Assembly: GCA_903822975.1 (NCBI GenBank)
Contig: CAIJRD010000011.1
Location: forward strand, 186,001-250,000
DNA length: 64,000 nt
Direction: 5' to 3'
Source of the DNA: an uncultured Sinobacteraceae bacterium
Lineage (GTDB): Bacteria; Pseudomonadota; Gammaproteobacteria; Nevskiales; Nevskiaceae
The notes under the pieces are model-generated. The model worked only from the letters and a program-made list of their open reading frames with translations, was not told the DNA's origin and searched no databases. Of this stretch, positions 9,197 through 18,543 are shown piece after piece. The position numbers were made by a program, and so were the translations under genes. Positions within the stretch are counted from its first letter, which is position 1; each line of letters opens with the position of its first letter.

Positions 9197-9208
9197 GTCG
9201 TTAACGAC
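9197..9208. promoter_or_regulatory. 12-bp perfect palindrome between ppsR and the SMR gene
   Basis: GTCGTTAACGAC lies in the 50-bp gap between the divergent starts of ppsR (9183) and the SMR gene (9234). Its position suits an operator controlling one or both directions. No regulator is identified. Confidence 0.45.
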
Positions 9209-9233
9209 AAGTATTACTAGAACGGTGCGATTG

Positions 9234-9587
9234 ATGAATCTGCTGCAACCGAGCGGCGCGGCGGCCTGGGTGTATCTGCTGCTGGCCGGCATATTTGAAA
9301 TTTTCTTCACCACGACGATGAAACTGTCGAACGGTTTTTCGATGGAGCGTCCGGCCTATGTGGTGGCGTTCTGCCTGTTCGCCCTGTGTAGCTTCAGTAT
9401 GATGAACCTGGCGATCAAGGGTATCCCGCTCGGCACCGCATATGCGATCTGGACCGGCATCGGCGTGCTCGGCACCACCCTGATCGGCATCTTCGTCTTT
9501 CACGATCCGACCGACTGGCCGCGCCTGCTGTTCATCGGCATGCTACTGGTGTCGGTGATCGGTCTCAAACTCGTTTCGAACTCATAA
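9234..9587 (+). CDS. Small multidrug resistance (SMR) family transporter, SugE/Gdx-like
   Basis: The 117-aa protein has four predicted membrane segments. The essential membrane Glu of SMR proteins is in AGIFEIFF (TM1), and TM3 holds [19 protein letters not shown], the classical SMR signature. The SugE-like tail IGLKLVS suggests the Gdx (guanidinium exporter) branch rather than EmrE, but this is tentative. An alternative GTG start lies nine bases upstream at 9225. It is 32 bases ahead of ppsA on the same strand, so the two are probably co-transcribed, an unexpected partner for a gluconeogenic enzyme. No guanidine riboswitch is seen in the short leader. Confidence 0.85.
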   Translation: MNLLQPSGAAAWVYLLLAGIFEIFFTTTMKLSNGFSMERPAYVVAFCLFALCSFSMMNLAIKGIPLGTAYAIWTGIGVLGTTLIGIFVFHDPTDWPRLLFIGMLLVSVIGLKLVSNS

Positions 9588-9619
9588 AAGCCAGCAACAG
9601 GGACAAACTCTTTACATTC

Positions 9620-11995
9620 ATGGCAAACGCAACCGTAGTGTGGTTCAAGGAACTCGGCATGCACGATGTCGAGCGCGTCGGCGGCAAGAACGCCTCGCTC
9701 GGCGAGATGATCCAGCATCTGACCAAGCTCGGCGTGAGCGTCCCCAACGGCTTCGCGACGACCGCCGATGCCTACCGCGAATTCCTCGCTCATGAAGGTC
9801 TCGCCGATCGCATCAACGCACAGCTGGCCGCGCTCGATGTCGACGACGTGCAGGCACTCGCCAAGGCCGGCAAGGGCATCCGCGAAGCGGTCATTCAGGC
9901 ACCGTTCCCGGCCGCACTGGAGAAAGACATCCGCGCGGCTTACCAGCAGCTGCTGGACGAAGCCGGCGTGGAAATTTCCGTCGCCGTGCGCTCGTCGGCC
10001 ACTGCGGAAGATTTGCCGGACGCCTCGTTCGCGGGCCAGCAGGAAACCTTTCTCAATGTGCGCAGCATCGACGACGTGCTGGTAAAGATGAAGGAAGTCT
10101 TCGCCAGCCTGTTCAACGACCGCGCAATCGCCTACCGCGTGCATCAGAACTTCGATCATTCGAAGGTCGCGCTGTCGGCCGGCGTGCAGCGCATGGTGCG
10201 CTCGGATGTCGGCGCCAGCGGCGTGATGTTCACGATGGATACCGAATCCGGCTTCCGCGACGCCGTGTTCATCACCTCCAGCTACGGCCTCGGCGAAGCG
10301 GTCGTGCAAGGTGCGGTGAACCCGGATGAGTTCTATGTCTACAAGCCGGGCCTGCGCGCGAAGAAGCCGGCGATCCTGAAGCGCGGCCTCGGCGAAAAAG
10401 CCAAGAAAATGGTGTATGCCAACAGCGGCGGCAAGGCGGTCGAGTTCGTGCCGGTCGACGAAAAGGATCGGCGCCAGTTCTCGCTGAACGATGCGGACGT
10501 GCATGCGCTCGCAGCCCAGGCGCTGATCATCGAAGACCACTACAAACGTCCGATGGACATCGAGTGGGGCAAGGACGGCACCGACGGCAAGCTTTACATC
10601 CTGCAGGCGCGGCCGGAGACGGTGCAGTCGCGCGCCGCGGGCAATACGCTGCGGCGCTACAAGCTGAAGTCGCGCGGCAAGGTCATCGCCGAGGGCCGCG
10701 CGATCGGCCAGAAGATCGGCGCCGGCCGCGTGCGCGCGCTGAACTCGATTGCCGAGATGGAGCGCGTGCAGAAAGGCGACGTGCTGGTCACCGACATGAC
10801 CGATCCCGACTGGGAACCGATCATGAAGCGCGCCTCCGCGATCGTCACCAATCGCGGCGGCCGCACCTGCCACGCGGCGATCATCGCGCGCGAACTCGGC
10901 ATTCCCGCGGTCGTCGGCTGCGGCAACGCCACCGAGCTGCTGAAGGATGGCGCCGAAGTCACCGTGTCCTGTGCCGAAGGCGATACCGGCTTCGTCTACG
11001 AAGGCCACGTCGACTTCCAGGTCGATGAAGTCGCGCTCGACAAGATGCCGGAGTTGCCGGTCAAGATCATGATGAACGTCGGCACGCCGGAGCAGGCGTT
11101 CGACTTCGCCAGCCTGCCGCATCGTGGCGTCGGCCTCGCCCGTCTCGAATTCATCATCAACCGACAGATCGGCATCCACCCGCAGGCGCTGCTCGAACTC
11201 GACAAGCAGCCGCCCGACGTGCGTCGCGTGATCGACAACATGATCGCCGCCTATCCGTCGCCAGTGGACTACTTCTGGATGCGCTTGGCCGAAGGCATTG
11301 CGATGATCGCCGCGGCGTTCGCGCCGCAGCCGGTGATCGTGCGCCTGTCAGACTTCAAATCGAACGAGTACGCCAATCTGGTCGCCGGCAACCGCTACGA
11401 GCCGCATGAAGAGAATCCGATGCTGGGCTTCCGCGGCGCCTCGCGCTATATCGCCGAGAGCTTCCGTCCCTGCTTCGACATGGAGTGCCGCGCGCTGAAG
11501 TACGTGCGCGAGGAAATGGGTCTGACCAATGTGCGCGTGATGGTGCCGTTCGTGCGCACGCTCGACGAAGCGCGTCAGGTCAACGAGATCCTCAAGACCA
11601 ACGGACTCGAACGCGGCAAGAACGATCTGCAGCTGATCATGATGTGCGAGCTGCCGAGCAATGCCGTCCTGGCCGAGGAATTCCTCGAATACTTCGACGG
11701 CTTCTCGATCGGCTCCAACGACATGACCCAGCTGACGTTGGGCCTGGATCGCGACTCCGGCTTGATCGCGCACCTGTTCGACGAACGCGATCCGGCGGTG
11801 AAGAAGATGCTGCATATGGCGATTGCCGCCTGCCGGAAAAAAGGCAAGTACATCGGCATCTGCGGCCAGGGCCCCAGCGATCACCCGGAACTGGCGCGCT
11901 GGCTGCTGGACGAAGGCATCGAGAGTATGTCGCTCAACCCGGACACCGTGGTGGAAACCTGGCTGTTCCTGGCCAACGAAACGCCGGCGCATTGA
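9620..11995 (+). CDS. ppsA: Phosphoenolpyruvate synthase
   Basis: The 791-aa enzyme has full family length. The ATP-grasp/pyruvate-phosphate dikinase N-domain starts [11 protein letters not shown]. The swivelling phosphohistidine domain has [17 protein letters not shown] with catalytic His418. The C-terminal TIM-barrel carries the active-site Cys748 in GICGQGPSD. It converts pyruvate plus ATP to PEP, AMP and Pi for gluconeogenesis in the cytoplasm. The conserved GGRTCH Thr just before His is the residue that PpsR phosphorylates in characterised systems. A strong terminator follows at 12062. Confidence 0.98.
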   Translation: MANATVVWFKELGMHDVERVGGKNASLGEMIQHLTKLGVSVPNGFATTADAYREFLAHEGLADRINAQLAALDVDDVQALAKAGKGIREAVIQAPFPAALEKDIRAAYQQLLDEAGVEISVAVRSSATAEDLPDASFAGQQETFLNVRSIDDVLVKMKEVFASLFNDRAIAYRVHQNFDHSKVALSAGVQRMVRSDVGASGVMFTMDTESGFRDAVFITSSYGLGEAVVQGAVNPDEFYVYKPGLRAKKPAILKRGLGEKAKKMVYANSGGKAVEFVPVDEKDRRQFSLNDADVHALAAQALIIEDHYKRPMDIEWGKDGTDGKLYILQARPETVQSRAAGNTLRRYKLKSRGKVIAEGRAIGQKIGAGRVRALNSIAEMERVQKGDVLVTDMTDPDWEPIMKRASAIVTNRGGRTCHAAIIARELGIPAVVGCGNATELLKDGAEVTVSCAEGDTGFVYEGHVDFQVDEVALDKMPELPVKIMMNVGTPEQAFDFASLPHRGVGLARLEFIINRQIGIHPQALLELDKQPPDVRRVIDNMIAAYPSPVDYFWMRLAEGIAMIAAAFAPQPVIVRLSDFKSNEYANLVAGNRYEPHEENPMLGFRGASRYIAESFRPCFDMECRALKYVREEMGLTNVRVMVPFVRTLDEARQVNEILKTNGLERGKNDLQLIMMCELPSNAVLAEEFLEYFDGFSIGSNDMTQLTLGLDRDSGLIAHLFDERDPAVKKMLHMAIAACRKKGKYIGICGQGPSDHPELARWLLDEGIESMSLNPDTVVETWLFLANETPAH

Positions 11996-12061
11996 AGCCG
12001 TTGTCTGCGTTTCAGTGGTGCCATGACGCTACGTCGTGATCGTACGCGTAACGGAACACGC

Positions 12062-12094
12062 AAAAAAAGAGCCGCTCGCAGCGGCTCTTTTTTT
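12062..12094 (+). terminator. Bidirectional intrinsic terminator after ppsA
   Basis: An 8-bp perfect stem (gagccgct / agcggctc) with a 3-base loop is flanked by a run of A on the left and seven T on the right. It can therefore work on both strands. Confidence 0.93.
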
Positions 12095-12184
12095 GTGTAT
12101 GGACTTTTGCTGCTGCCGAGTAAGCGATTGTTGTTCGGTGCGTAGAGTGCGCAGAGACCCATGCCGCATGCGGCGAGCGGTGAG

Positions 12185-12225
12185 CCGAATCCGAATCCGA
12201 ATCCGAATCCGAATCCGAATCCGAA
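12185..12225 (+). repeat. Hexanucleotide microsatellite (ccgaat), 6.8 copies
   Basis: Six exact consecutive ccgaat units run from 12185 to 12220, followed by ccgaa. It is outside any gene. Confidence 0.95.
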
Positions 12226-12320
12226 AGTCGTATTGCAGTTGTTACTGAAAGCGTAGCGTCGGGCGCTTAAGCCTCGGCGTATCGGTCAACAACGCTTCAA
12301 TGTTGGACTCAGCAAGGCGC

Positions 12321-13082
12321 TCACGGAACCTGCAAGTCTTCGATCTCGACGTCGCCGCGTTCGAGCAAGCGTGCGCGGAACCAGACGAAGGCCAGTGCAG
12401 CCAGTTCCGCCTGCCCCTTGATGCCGAATTCGATATGCCGCGGGCGCCCCGGCAGGCCGCGCGACGGCAGGCTCGACAGCTTGGTGCCGGGAAAGCGCGC
12501 CAGGGTCGCTTCCATCAGGTCCAGCAGATCGCCCTCGCCGCGCGTGCCGGTCGCGCGCAAGCGAAACTCCTGCGGTGGCGCGGCGTCGTGCAGGGCTTTC
12601 AACGGCCCATCCAGCACCCATTCGAGCATCGGCCAGGCCATTTCCGGAAAGCCCGGTACGAAGTAGCAGTCGCCGATGGAAAAGCCGGCGACGCGGTTGA
12701 CCGGATTCGGAATGATCGAAGCCCCCTTGGGGAATTGCGCCATCAGCGCACGATTCGGGTAAGCCTTGGCGCCATACTCGGCTTCGATCAGCGCCAACGC
12801 TTCGGGCTGCGTCTCGATCGGCACTTCGAACGCCAGTGCCGCAGCCTGGCGCGTGCGATCGTCGGGTGTGGCGCCGATCCCGCCGCAGGACAACACGATA
12901 TCGCCGCGCCCGCGCGCCGCGCGAATCGCCTCGGCGATCTGCGCCTCGTCGTCGCCCAGAAAATGCGCCCAGCCCAGCGCAATGCCGCGCGCCGCGAGCA
13001 GCTCGATCACTTTCGGCAAATGGCGATCGCTGCGCTTTCCCGACAGCAGTTCGTCGCCGATCACGAGCAGGCCCAGTGCCAT
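12321..13082 (-). CDS. CinA/MoaB-type molybdopterin-binding-domain protein
   Basis: The 253-aa protein has the MoCF-biosynthesis fold found at the N-terminus of CinA. The opening is LLVIGDELLSGKRSDRHLP, the GGIGATPDDRTRQA segment sits near residue 70, and PVNRVAGFSIGDCYFVPGFP follows. The C-terminal nicotinamide-nucleotide amidase domain of full CinA is absent, so this is a stand-alone domain protein as in several proteobacteria. Proposed roles for such proteins are ADP-ribose or nucleotide-cofactor hydrolysis, but the exact reaction is not established. It is in no clear operon; the TetR gene upstream on the same strand is 89 bases away. Confidence 0.85.
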   Translation of the reverse strand: MALGLLVIGDELLSGKRSDRHLPKVIELLAARGIALGWAHFLGDDEAQIAEAIRAARGRGDIVLSCGGIGATPDDRTRQAAALAFEVPIETQPEALALIEAEYGAKAYPNRALMAQFPKGASIIPNPVNRVAGFSIGDCYFVPGFPEMAWPMLEWVLDGPLKALHDAAPPQEFRLRATGTRGEGDLLDLMEATLARFPGTKLSSLPSRGLPGRPRHIEFGIKGQAELAALAFVWFRARLLERGDVEIEDLQVP

Positions 13083-13171
13083 CCAATGCTCCTAGTTAGT
13101 GTGCAGTTGCGATTGCGGCATCGGTTTCGTTCTAGCCGAATCGAGCACTACGAATAAATCGCTCAGACGAC

Positions 13172-13888
13172 TCACGCACGCGTAGCCGGCTTGCTCCGCC
13201 AGCCCTGCGCACCGATGAAGATCAGCCGCAGCTGCTTTTCCGTCTGCTGATACAGCTGTGCGGCGTCGTCCGGCTCGTTCGGCGCCATGTCGAGGAAGGC
13301 CTCGGTCGCCATCATCACCGACTGCACCACGAGCGCGGCAATCATTTGCAGGTCTTCGGTTGAGATCTTGCCGGCGAGCGGAAACCGGGCGAGGTCCGTC
13401 GCCAGTTCGCTGGTAAACAGGTGTACTTCCTTGCGCACGGCAAAGCGAATCACCGACGAGCCGCCGAAACGTTCCTTGGCGATGAACTGGAAGTGGTGCC
13501 GATGCGTGTGCGCGTAGCCGAGGAAGGTTTCGACCGAGCGACGGATCAGGTGCGTCGCCGGCAAGGCCGCCGCGCGTGCTTCGCGCATCGATCGCCGCAG
13601 GGTCTTGAACGAATCGTCGACCAGCGCCAGACCGAGTTCTTCCATGCCGCTGAAATGGCGATAGAACGCGGCCGGCACCACGCCAGCCGAACGCGTCACT
13701 TCGCGCAGCGACACGCTGCTGAAGCTGCGTTCGCCCTGCATCAGTTCGAGTGCGGCATCCAGCAGCGCGCGACGCGTCCGCTGCTTGCGCTCGTCGCGCG
13801 AACCGGTGCCGCCTGTCGCGTCCTCGCTGGCGGCGCTGCTGCCGCGGCGACGCGAAGCGCGCAATTTTCTGAGGGTCATGGTGCGCAT
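13172..13888 (-). CDS. desT: TetR-family repressor of the FabR/DesT type
   Basis: The 238-aa product has an N-terminal helix-turn-helix (RRALLDAALELMQGERSFSS, then SLREVTRSAGVVPAAFYRHF). It is followed by the ligand domain block MEELGLALVDDSFKTLRRSM, closely similar to E. coli FabR and Pseudomonas DesT. These proteins sense the saturated/unsaturated acyl-CoA or acyl-ACP ratio and control desaturase or fabA/fabB genes. It is divergent from the desaturase operon, the DesT arrangement. Two palindromic operators lie in the shared region. The start was chosen 7 bases after ggagg; an adjacent ATG at 13891 is equally possible. A long basic N-terminal extension (about 30 aa) precedes the DNA-binding domain. 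Confidence 0.85.
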   Translation of the reverse strand: MRTMTLRKLRASRRRGSSAASEDATGGTGSRDERKQRTRRALLDAALELMQGERSFSSVSLREVTRSAGVVPAAFYRHFSGMEELGLALVDDSFKTLRRSMREARAAALPATHLIRRSVETFLGYAHTHRHHFQFIAKERFGGSSVIRFAVRKEVHLFTSELATDLARFPLAGKISTEDLQMIAALVVQSVMMATEAFLDMAPNEPDDAAQLYQQTEKQLRLIFIGAQGWRSKPATRA

Positions 13889-13958
13889 CATCGTTCCTCC
13901 AAGCATCCACGTTCAACCGCGGGTCAACTGCGGGACTGCTGCGACAACTGGAATTTCA

Positions 13959-13974
13959 GTGAACAGTTGTTGAC
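13959..13974 (+). promoter_or_regulatory. Candidate FabR/DesT-type operator 1 (overlaps -35)
   Basis: GTGAAC-N4-GTTGAC is an imperfect palindrome (one base from perfect) and overlaps the TTGACT -35 box of the desaturase operon. Confidence 0.6.
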
Positions 13975-13998
13975 TTTCATTTTTACCGATCTTATAGT
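13970..13998 (+). promoter_or_regulatory. Sigma70-type promoter of the desaturase operon
   Basis: A TTGACT -35 (13970-13975), 17-base spacer and TATAGT -10 (13993-13998) lie 46 bases upstream of the first start codon. Confidence 0.75.
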
Positions 13999-14012
13999 GA
14001 ACACACGTTCAC
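13997..14012 (+). promoter_or_regulatory. Candidate FabR/DesT-type operator 2 (overlaps -10/start site)
   Basis: GTGAAC-N4-GTTCAC is a perfect inverted repeat. Its centre is 38 bases from that of operator 1, so the two sites bracket the promoter. Confidence 0.7.
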
Positions 14013-14043
14013 AGATATTCCGCCCATCCCGGAGCCCCTGCAC

Positions 14044-15168
14044 ATGGCCATTTCTACCCAAGCCGACAGCGCCACCAGCAGCCGAATCTCGCGCCTGCTG
14101 AGCCGCTCGCTCGTCAAGCCGATGGTGACGCCACTGGTACCGGGCGATTTCCTCGAACTGGTCAACCCGCTCCGGTTTGGCCGCGGCCTGCGCGGTCGCA
14201 TCGAGCAGGTGCTCAGCGAAACAGCCGACGCGCGCACGCTGGTAATTCGCCCCGGTCGCGGCTGGCGCGCGCATCGCGCCGGTCAGTTCGTCAGCATCGG
14301 CATCGACATCAAAGGCGTGCGGCATTCGCGCTGCTATTCGATTTCGTCGGCGCCGGAGCGCGCCGACGGCTGCTTCAGCATCACCGTCAAGGCGGTCGAC
14401 GGCGGCCGCGTTTCGACGCACCTGGTGCGCGAGGCGCAGACCGGCATGCTGATCCACCTGTCGCCGGCCGAAGGCGAATTCGTGCTGCCGAGCGTGTCGG
14501 CCGACCCCTTGCTGTTCGTCACCGCCGGCAGCGGCATCACGCCGATCATGAGCATGCTGCGCAGCTTGGCCGCGCGCGACGCGATGACCGACGCCGTGCT
14601 GATCCATTACGCACCGACGCCAGCCGATTGCATCTTCGCCGACGAACTGCGCGCTCTTGCCGAGCGCTTCCCGCAGTTGCGCGTCCATTTGGTGAACACT
14701 CGTGCTACTGGTGACGCCGCGCTATCCGGTCACTTCAGCACGGCGCATCTCGAGCAGGTCTGCAGCGATTGGCAGACGCGTCAGGCCTACGCCTGCGGTC
14801 CCCGCGCACTGCTGGCGACGCTCGATGCAATCTGGTCGCAGGCCGGTGTCGCCGAGCGCCTGCAGGTAGAGCGGTTCCAGGCGGCCTTGGCACCGGCCAA
14901 TGCTGGTGCGGTCGGCGGCGAGGTGCGATTCAGCCGTAGCGGCCGTCTGGCACAGGCCGATGGCGCCAAACCGCTGCTGGAAGTCGCCGAAGCGGCTGGG
15001 CTTGCACCGGCCCACGGCTGCCGCATGGGCATCTGCCACGGCTGCATGGTGACCTTGAAATCCGGCTGCGTGCGCGACCTGCGCAGCGGCCACATCCATC
15101 GCGACAGCGGCGAGCTGGTGCAGATCTGCGTCTGCGCCGCCGCCGGCGACGTCGAAATCGAACTTTGA
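14044..15168 (+). CDS. desB: Ferredoxin reductase (FAD/NADPH + 2Fe-2S) feeding the desaturase
   Basis: The 374-aa three-part electron-transfer protein has an FAD-binding barrel with the RCYSISS motif (about residue 98). The NADPH-binding domain carries TAGSGITPIMSML (about residue 160). The C-terminal plant-type 2Fe-2S domain has CRMGICHGC and a distal Cys in VQICVC. It passes electrons from NADPH to the fatty acid desaturase encoded 17 bases downstream, as Pseudomonas DesB does for DesC. The symbol is by analogy with that pair. The start ATG has ggag nine bases upstream. It is first gene of the operon under the putative DesT repressor. Confidence 0.9.
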   Translation: MAISTQADSATSSRISRLLSRSLVKPMVTPLVPGDFLELVNPLRFGRGLRGRIEQVLSETADARTLVIRPGRGWRAHRAGQFVSIGIDIKGVRHSRCYSISSAPERADGCFSITVKAVDGGRVSTHLVREAQTGMLIHLSPAEGEFVLPSVSADPLLFVTAGSGITPIMSMLRSLAARDAMTDAVLIHYAPTPADCIFADELRALAERFPQLRVHLVNTRATGDAALSGHFSTAHLEQVCSDWQTRQAYACGPRALLATLDAIWSQAGVAERLQVERFQAALAPANAGAVGGEVRFSRSGRLAQADGAKPLLEVAEAAGLAPAHGCRMGICHGCMVTLKSGCVRDLRSGHIHRDSGELVQICVCAAAGDVEIEL

Positions 15169-15185
15169 ACCTTCAGGAGACCGCC

Positions 15186-16352
15186 ATGAGCCGTTCCCAA
15201 GCCCGCAGCACCCTGCCGAAAGCCCTGCGCAAGCCCGCGCGTGCCAGCCGCAAGCCGTCGACTGCTGCCACTCTGCGCACGCGGCTCTCGGATGCCGACG
15301 CGAAGGCCTTCGGTGAGGCGCTCGACGCAATCCGCGAACAGACCCTCGCCAGCCTCGGCGAAGCCGATGCCGCCTACATCCGCCGCATGATCCGCATTCA
15401 ACGTGGGCTCGACGTCGGTGGCCGCGCGCTGATTTACGCCGGCATCTTTGCGCCGCCGGCCTGGATCGCCGGCGTGTTGGCGCTCGGCAGCGCGAAGATT
15501 CTCGAAAACATGGAAATTGGCCACAACGTCATGCATGGCCAATGGGATTGGATGCGCGATCCGGCAATTCATTCGTCGACCTGGGAGTGGGACAACACCT
15601 GCCCGGCCGATCAGTGGAAGAACACGCACAACGTCGAACATCACACCTGGACCAATGTGCTCGGCAAGGATCGCGATGTCGGCTACGGCATTCTGCGCAT
15701 GAGCGACAAGCAGGCCTGGCATCCCTACTACCTGCTGAACCCGATCGCCAACGCGCTGCTCGCGGTGTTCTTCCAGTGGGGCGTCGCCCTGCACGATTCA
15801 GAGATGGATCAACTGCGCACGACCGGCACGCTGAAGCCGGAATCGCGCGCCAAACTGAAAGGCATGTGGCGCAAGGCGCGCAAACAGGTGCTGAAGGATT
15901 ACGTGCTGTTCCCGGCGCTGGCCGGACCGTTCTTCCTGCCCGTGCTGGCCGGCAACATCGTGGCCAATCTGATCCGCAACCTGTGGTCGTACATGATCAT
16001 TTTCTGCGGCCATTTTCCGGATGGCGCCGAGACATTCACCGAAGCGGAAATCGCCAATGAAACGCGTGGCCGCTGGTATCTGCGGCAGTTGCTCGGCTCC
16101 TGCGACATCGAAGGCGGCAAGTTGATGCACGTGATGAGCGGCAACCTCAGCTTCCAGATCGAACATCACCTGTTCCCGGACCTGCCGAGCAATCGCTACG
16201 CCGAGATTGCACCGAAAGTCCGCGCGCTGTGCCAGCAGTACGGCCTGCCCTACAACAGCGGCTCGTTGACGAAGCAGTTTGGCTCGGTGATGAAAACCGT
16301 ATTCCGCTTGGCGCTGCCAGACCGCATGCCGCGCTTGGCCACACTGGGCTGA
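15186..16352 (+). CDS. desC: Acyl-CoA delta-9 fatty acid desaturase
   Basis: The 388-aa membrane di-iron enzyme has three histidine boxes: HNVMH at about residue 113, HNVEHH at about 147 and IEHHLFPDLP at about 325. Hydrophobic segments lie between them. It introduces a cis double bond in saturated acyl chains in an oxygen-dependent reaction and takes electrons from the upstream reductase. The start is the ATG after an aggag site; a frame extension upstream overlaps the reductase stop and is not supported. The symbol follows the Pseudomonas acyl-CoA desaturase by analogy. The operon ends with the terminator at 16472. Confidence 0.9.
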   Translation: MSRSQARSTLPKALRKPARASRKPSTAATLRTRLSDADAKAFGEALDAIREQTLASLGEADAAYIRRMIRIQRGLDVGGRALIYAGIFAPPAWIAGVLALGSAKILENMEIGHNVMHGQWDWMRDPAIHSSTWEWDNTCPADQWKNTHNVEHHTWTNVLGKDRDVGYGILRMSDKQAWHPYYLLNPIANALLAVFFQWGVALHDSEMDQLRTTGTLKPESRAKLKGMWRKARKQVLKDYVLFPALAGPFFLPVLAGNIVANLIRNLWSYMIIFCGHFPDGAETFTEAEIANETRGRWYLRQLLGSCDIEGGKLMHVMSGNLSFQIEHHLFPDLPSNRYAEIAPKVRALCQQYGLPYNSGSLTKQFGSVMKTVFRLALPDRMPRLATLG

Positions 16353-16471
16353 TGTCCGGCGCGCCAATTTCCGACTTGGCGCAACGGCGGTTTCAGTTGC
16401 TACGCAAGCGATAGCGGATGGAGCGGGATGGGTCGACACGACCAAGGTCCATCCCTGCTATCGGAAACAAC

Positions 16472-16496
16472 AAAGGCGGCTACGGCCGCCTTTTTT
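16472..16496 (+). terminator. Intrinsic terminator of the desaturase operon
   Basis: A stem aaaggcggc / gccgcctttt with loop tacg is followed by T residues. It lies 23 bases from the convergent icd stop and may also stop icd transcription. Confidence 0.9.
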
Positions 16497-16518
16497 GCAG
16501 CTTCATCAAACCTGCCGC

Positions 16519-18321
16519 TCAGACGCCCTCGCCAGCCCAGCCAAACTTCTCGACGGCATTGAAGATATCGGTTTCGGTGACGATGCCGATGATCTTCTTG
16601 CCCTGGGCCACCGTCAGCCGCGTGAACTTGCTCTCTTCGAGCAGCTTGGCCGCCTCGACGATGCTGGTCTCGGCCGGCACCGATACGATCGGCCGCACGG
16701 CGATCTCGGCAACCTTGGTCGTCAAGGGATTCTTCGCCGCGCGCACCACCCTGGAGATGATGTCGCGCCGCGTCAGAATGCCCCATTCGCCGTTGCCATT
16801 CGGCTCGACCACCAGCGAGCTGATGTTGTTTTGCGAGATCAGGTGCATCGCGCTGTCGATGCTGTCGTCGTCGCTCACCGTGATCAAGCTGCGCGTCATC
16901 AAATCGTTGACCGTATGCGGTATGCGGCCGGTGTCGAGCATCTCCTCCATCGGCTGCAGTAATCGCCGAACTTCGCGCTGCTTGCGTTCCTTGACCAACT
17001 GCTCACGTTGCGCCTTGCGCTTGGCCTCCAGATCGACACCGCCCTGAATGCGTTCGATCAGCGCGTCGGCGAACTGGCTGGTGCCGACCTCGGTGGCGCC
17101 ATCGATCTGGCGCGCAAAATCGTAGGTGACGATGCCGTCGCCGATCACCTCCGGATAGACCAAGGTGATCAGATCGGCGGCCTCGTTCCAGCCCATGTAT
17201 TCGAGCATCATCACGCCGGAAAACAGCAGCGAACCGGGATTGACCTTGTTCTGGTTGGCGTACTTCGGCGCGGTGCCGTGGGTGGCTTCGAACACGGCAA
17301 CGAAATCGGCCATATTGGCGCCCGGGGCGATGCCCATGCCGCCGACTTCGGCGGCAATCGCATCCGACAGATAGTCGCCGTTGAGATTGGTGGTCGCGAT
17401 CACGTCGAACTCGTCGGGCCGCAGCAGCATCATCTGAAACATGATGTCGGCGATGCGATCCTTGATGACGATCTTGCCGTCCGGCTGCTTGCCCTTGTAC
17501 TCGCCGTACAGCTGCTCTTCCGTGATGGTGACGCCAGCGAATTCCTCACGCGCGACTTCGTAGCCCCAATTGCGGAACGCGCCTTCGGTGTACTTCTGGA
17601 TGTTGCCCTTGTGCACCAGCGTCACCGATTCGCGGCCGTGATCGATGGCGTACTGAATCGCCTTGCGCACCAGACGTTTCGAACCGAATGCCGAAATCGG
17701 CTTGATGCCGAGTCCGGCGCCTTCGAAAAACTTAGCCTTCATCTCCTCGCGCAAGAACCGCGCGAGTTTTTCGTTCTCCGGCGTGCCGGTCTTGTACTCG
17801 ATGCCGGTATAGACATCTTCGGTGTTCTCGCGGAACAGCACGATATCGACTTTATCCGGACGCTTCAGCGGACTCGGCACGCCGGCGTAATGCCGCACCG
17901 GACGTACGCAGGCGTACAGATCGAGATCCTGGCGCAGCGCGACATTGAGCGAACGGAAGCCACCGCCGACCGGCGTGGTCAACGGCCCCTTGATCGACAC
18001 GATCAGGTCCTGCAGCACCTTCAGGGTTTCGTCCGGGCAATAGTTGCCGTCGTACAAACCGGCCGCCTTCTCGCCAAGAAAGGTTTCGCACCAGTGGATC
18101 TTGCGGGTTCCGCCATAGGCTTTTTCAACGGCGGCGTCCCAGATCCGCAGGCAGGCCTTGGTGATGTCCGGACCAATGCCGTCGCCTTCGACGTAGCCGA
18201 CGATAGGCTGATCCGGAACCACGAGCTTGCCGTCCTCGATCCGAATTTTTTCGCCGGCGCTCGGAATCCGGATGTGACGGAATTCGGCAGTCGGCGCGGC
18301 TTCTTGCGTTGAGCCACTCAT
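16519..18321 (-). CDS. icd: NADP-dependent isocitrate dehydrogenase fused to a CBS-domain pair
   Basis: The product is 600 aa, against about 416 in E. coli Icd. Residues 1 to about 420 are a complete bacterial [29 protein letters not shown] with the substrate-binding Ser124, GFRNWGYE-type core and [19 protein letters not shown]. Ser124 matches the AceK-phosphorylated Ser113 of E. coli. A charged linker of about 45 residues ([20 protein letters not shown]) follows. The last 130 residues form two CBS motifs ending GILTRRDI and GIVTETDI, which have the T-x-x-D pattern of nucleotide-binding CBS modules. The fusion suggests adenylate control of the TCA/glyoxylate branch point, which is an inference. 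The start ATG has aggagag upstream; a longer in-frame start at 18339 is not preferred. Confidence 0.95.
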   Translation of the reverse strand: MSGSTQEAAPTAEFRHIRIPSAGEKIRIEDGKLVVPDQPIVGYVEGDGIGPDITKACLRIWDAAVEKAYGGTRKIHWCETFLGEKAAGLYDGNYCPDETLKVLQDLIVSIKGPLTTPVGGGFRSLNVALRQDLDLYACVRPVRHYAGVPSPLKRPDKVDIVLFRENTEDVYTGIEYKTGTPENEKLARFLREEMKAKFFEGAGLGIKPISAFGSKRLVRKAIQYAIDHGRESVTLVHKGNIQKYTEGAFRNWGYEVAREEFAGVTITEEQLYGEYKGKQPDGKIVIKDRIADIMFQMMLLRPDEFDVIATTNLNGDYLSDAIAAEVGGMGIAPGANMADFVAVFEATHGTAPKYANQNKVNPGSLLFSGVMMLEYMGWNEAADLITLVYPEVIGDGIVTYDFARQIDGATEVGTSQFADALIERIQGGVDLEAKRKAQREQLVKERKQREVRRLLQPMEEMLDTGRIPHTVNDLMTRSLITVSDDDSIDSAMHLISQNNISSLVVEPNGNGEWGILTRRDIISRVVRAAKNPLTTKVAEIAVRPIVSVPAETSIVEAAKLLEESKFTRLTVAQGKKIIGIVTETDIFNAVEKFGWAGEGV

Positions 18322-18543
18322 GTTCTCTCTCCTGGACAAGGACGCAGGCTCGCTTGCTCGACGAGTGCGGCGATCCTAACATCGACTCCGACGTCAACCC
18401 CGACGCGCATCTGGGGCGCGCCCGGGACGTGTGCAGCATGCTGCGATATCGACCGCAACGTGGACTCGTCGTTCAGATTCGGCGCTCGGCATTCAGCGTT
18501 CACGGCGCGACGGCGTCCACCCCGCCAGCAGGAGATCTCTGCG

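Larger units (their letters stand above)
11996..12320. other. Spacer between ppsA and the CinA-like gene
   Basis: It contains the ppsA terminator and a hexanucleotide microsatellite (both listed). No gene is seen in the remaining bases. The two flanking genes are convergent. Confidence 0.7.

Noticed and set aside
9184..9210. TTG start extending ppsR by nine residues
   Set aside because: Homologues start near the ATG at 9183 and the extension overlaps the palindrome in the divergent region.
9500..11179. Long open frame (559 codons) on the minus strand opposite ppsA
   Set aside because: It mirrors the ppsA reading frame in high-GC DNA, has no family features, and ppsA itself is unambiguous.
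17008..18312. Long open frame (434 codons) on the plus strand opposite icd
   Set aside because: It is a complement of the icd coding sequence with no recognisable domains or ribosome site.
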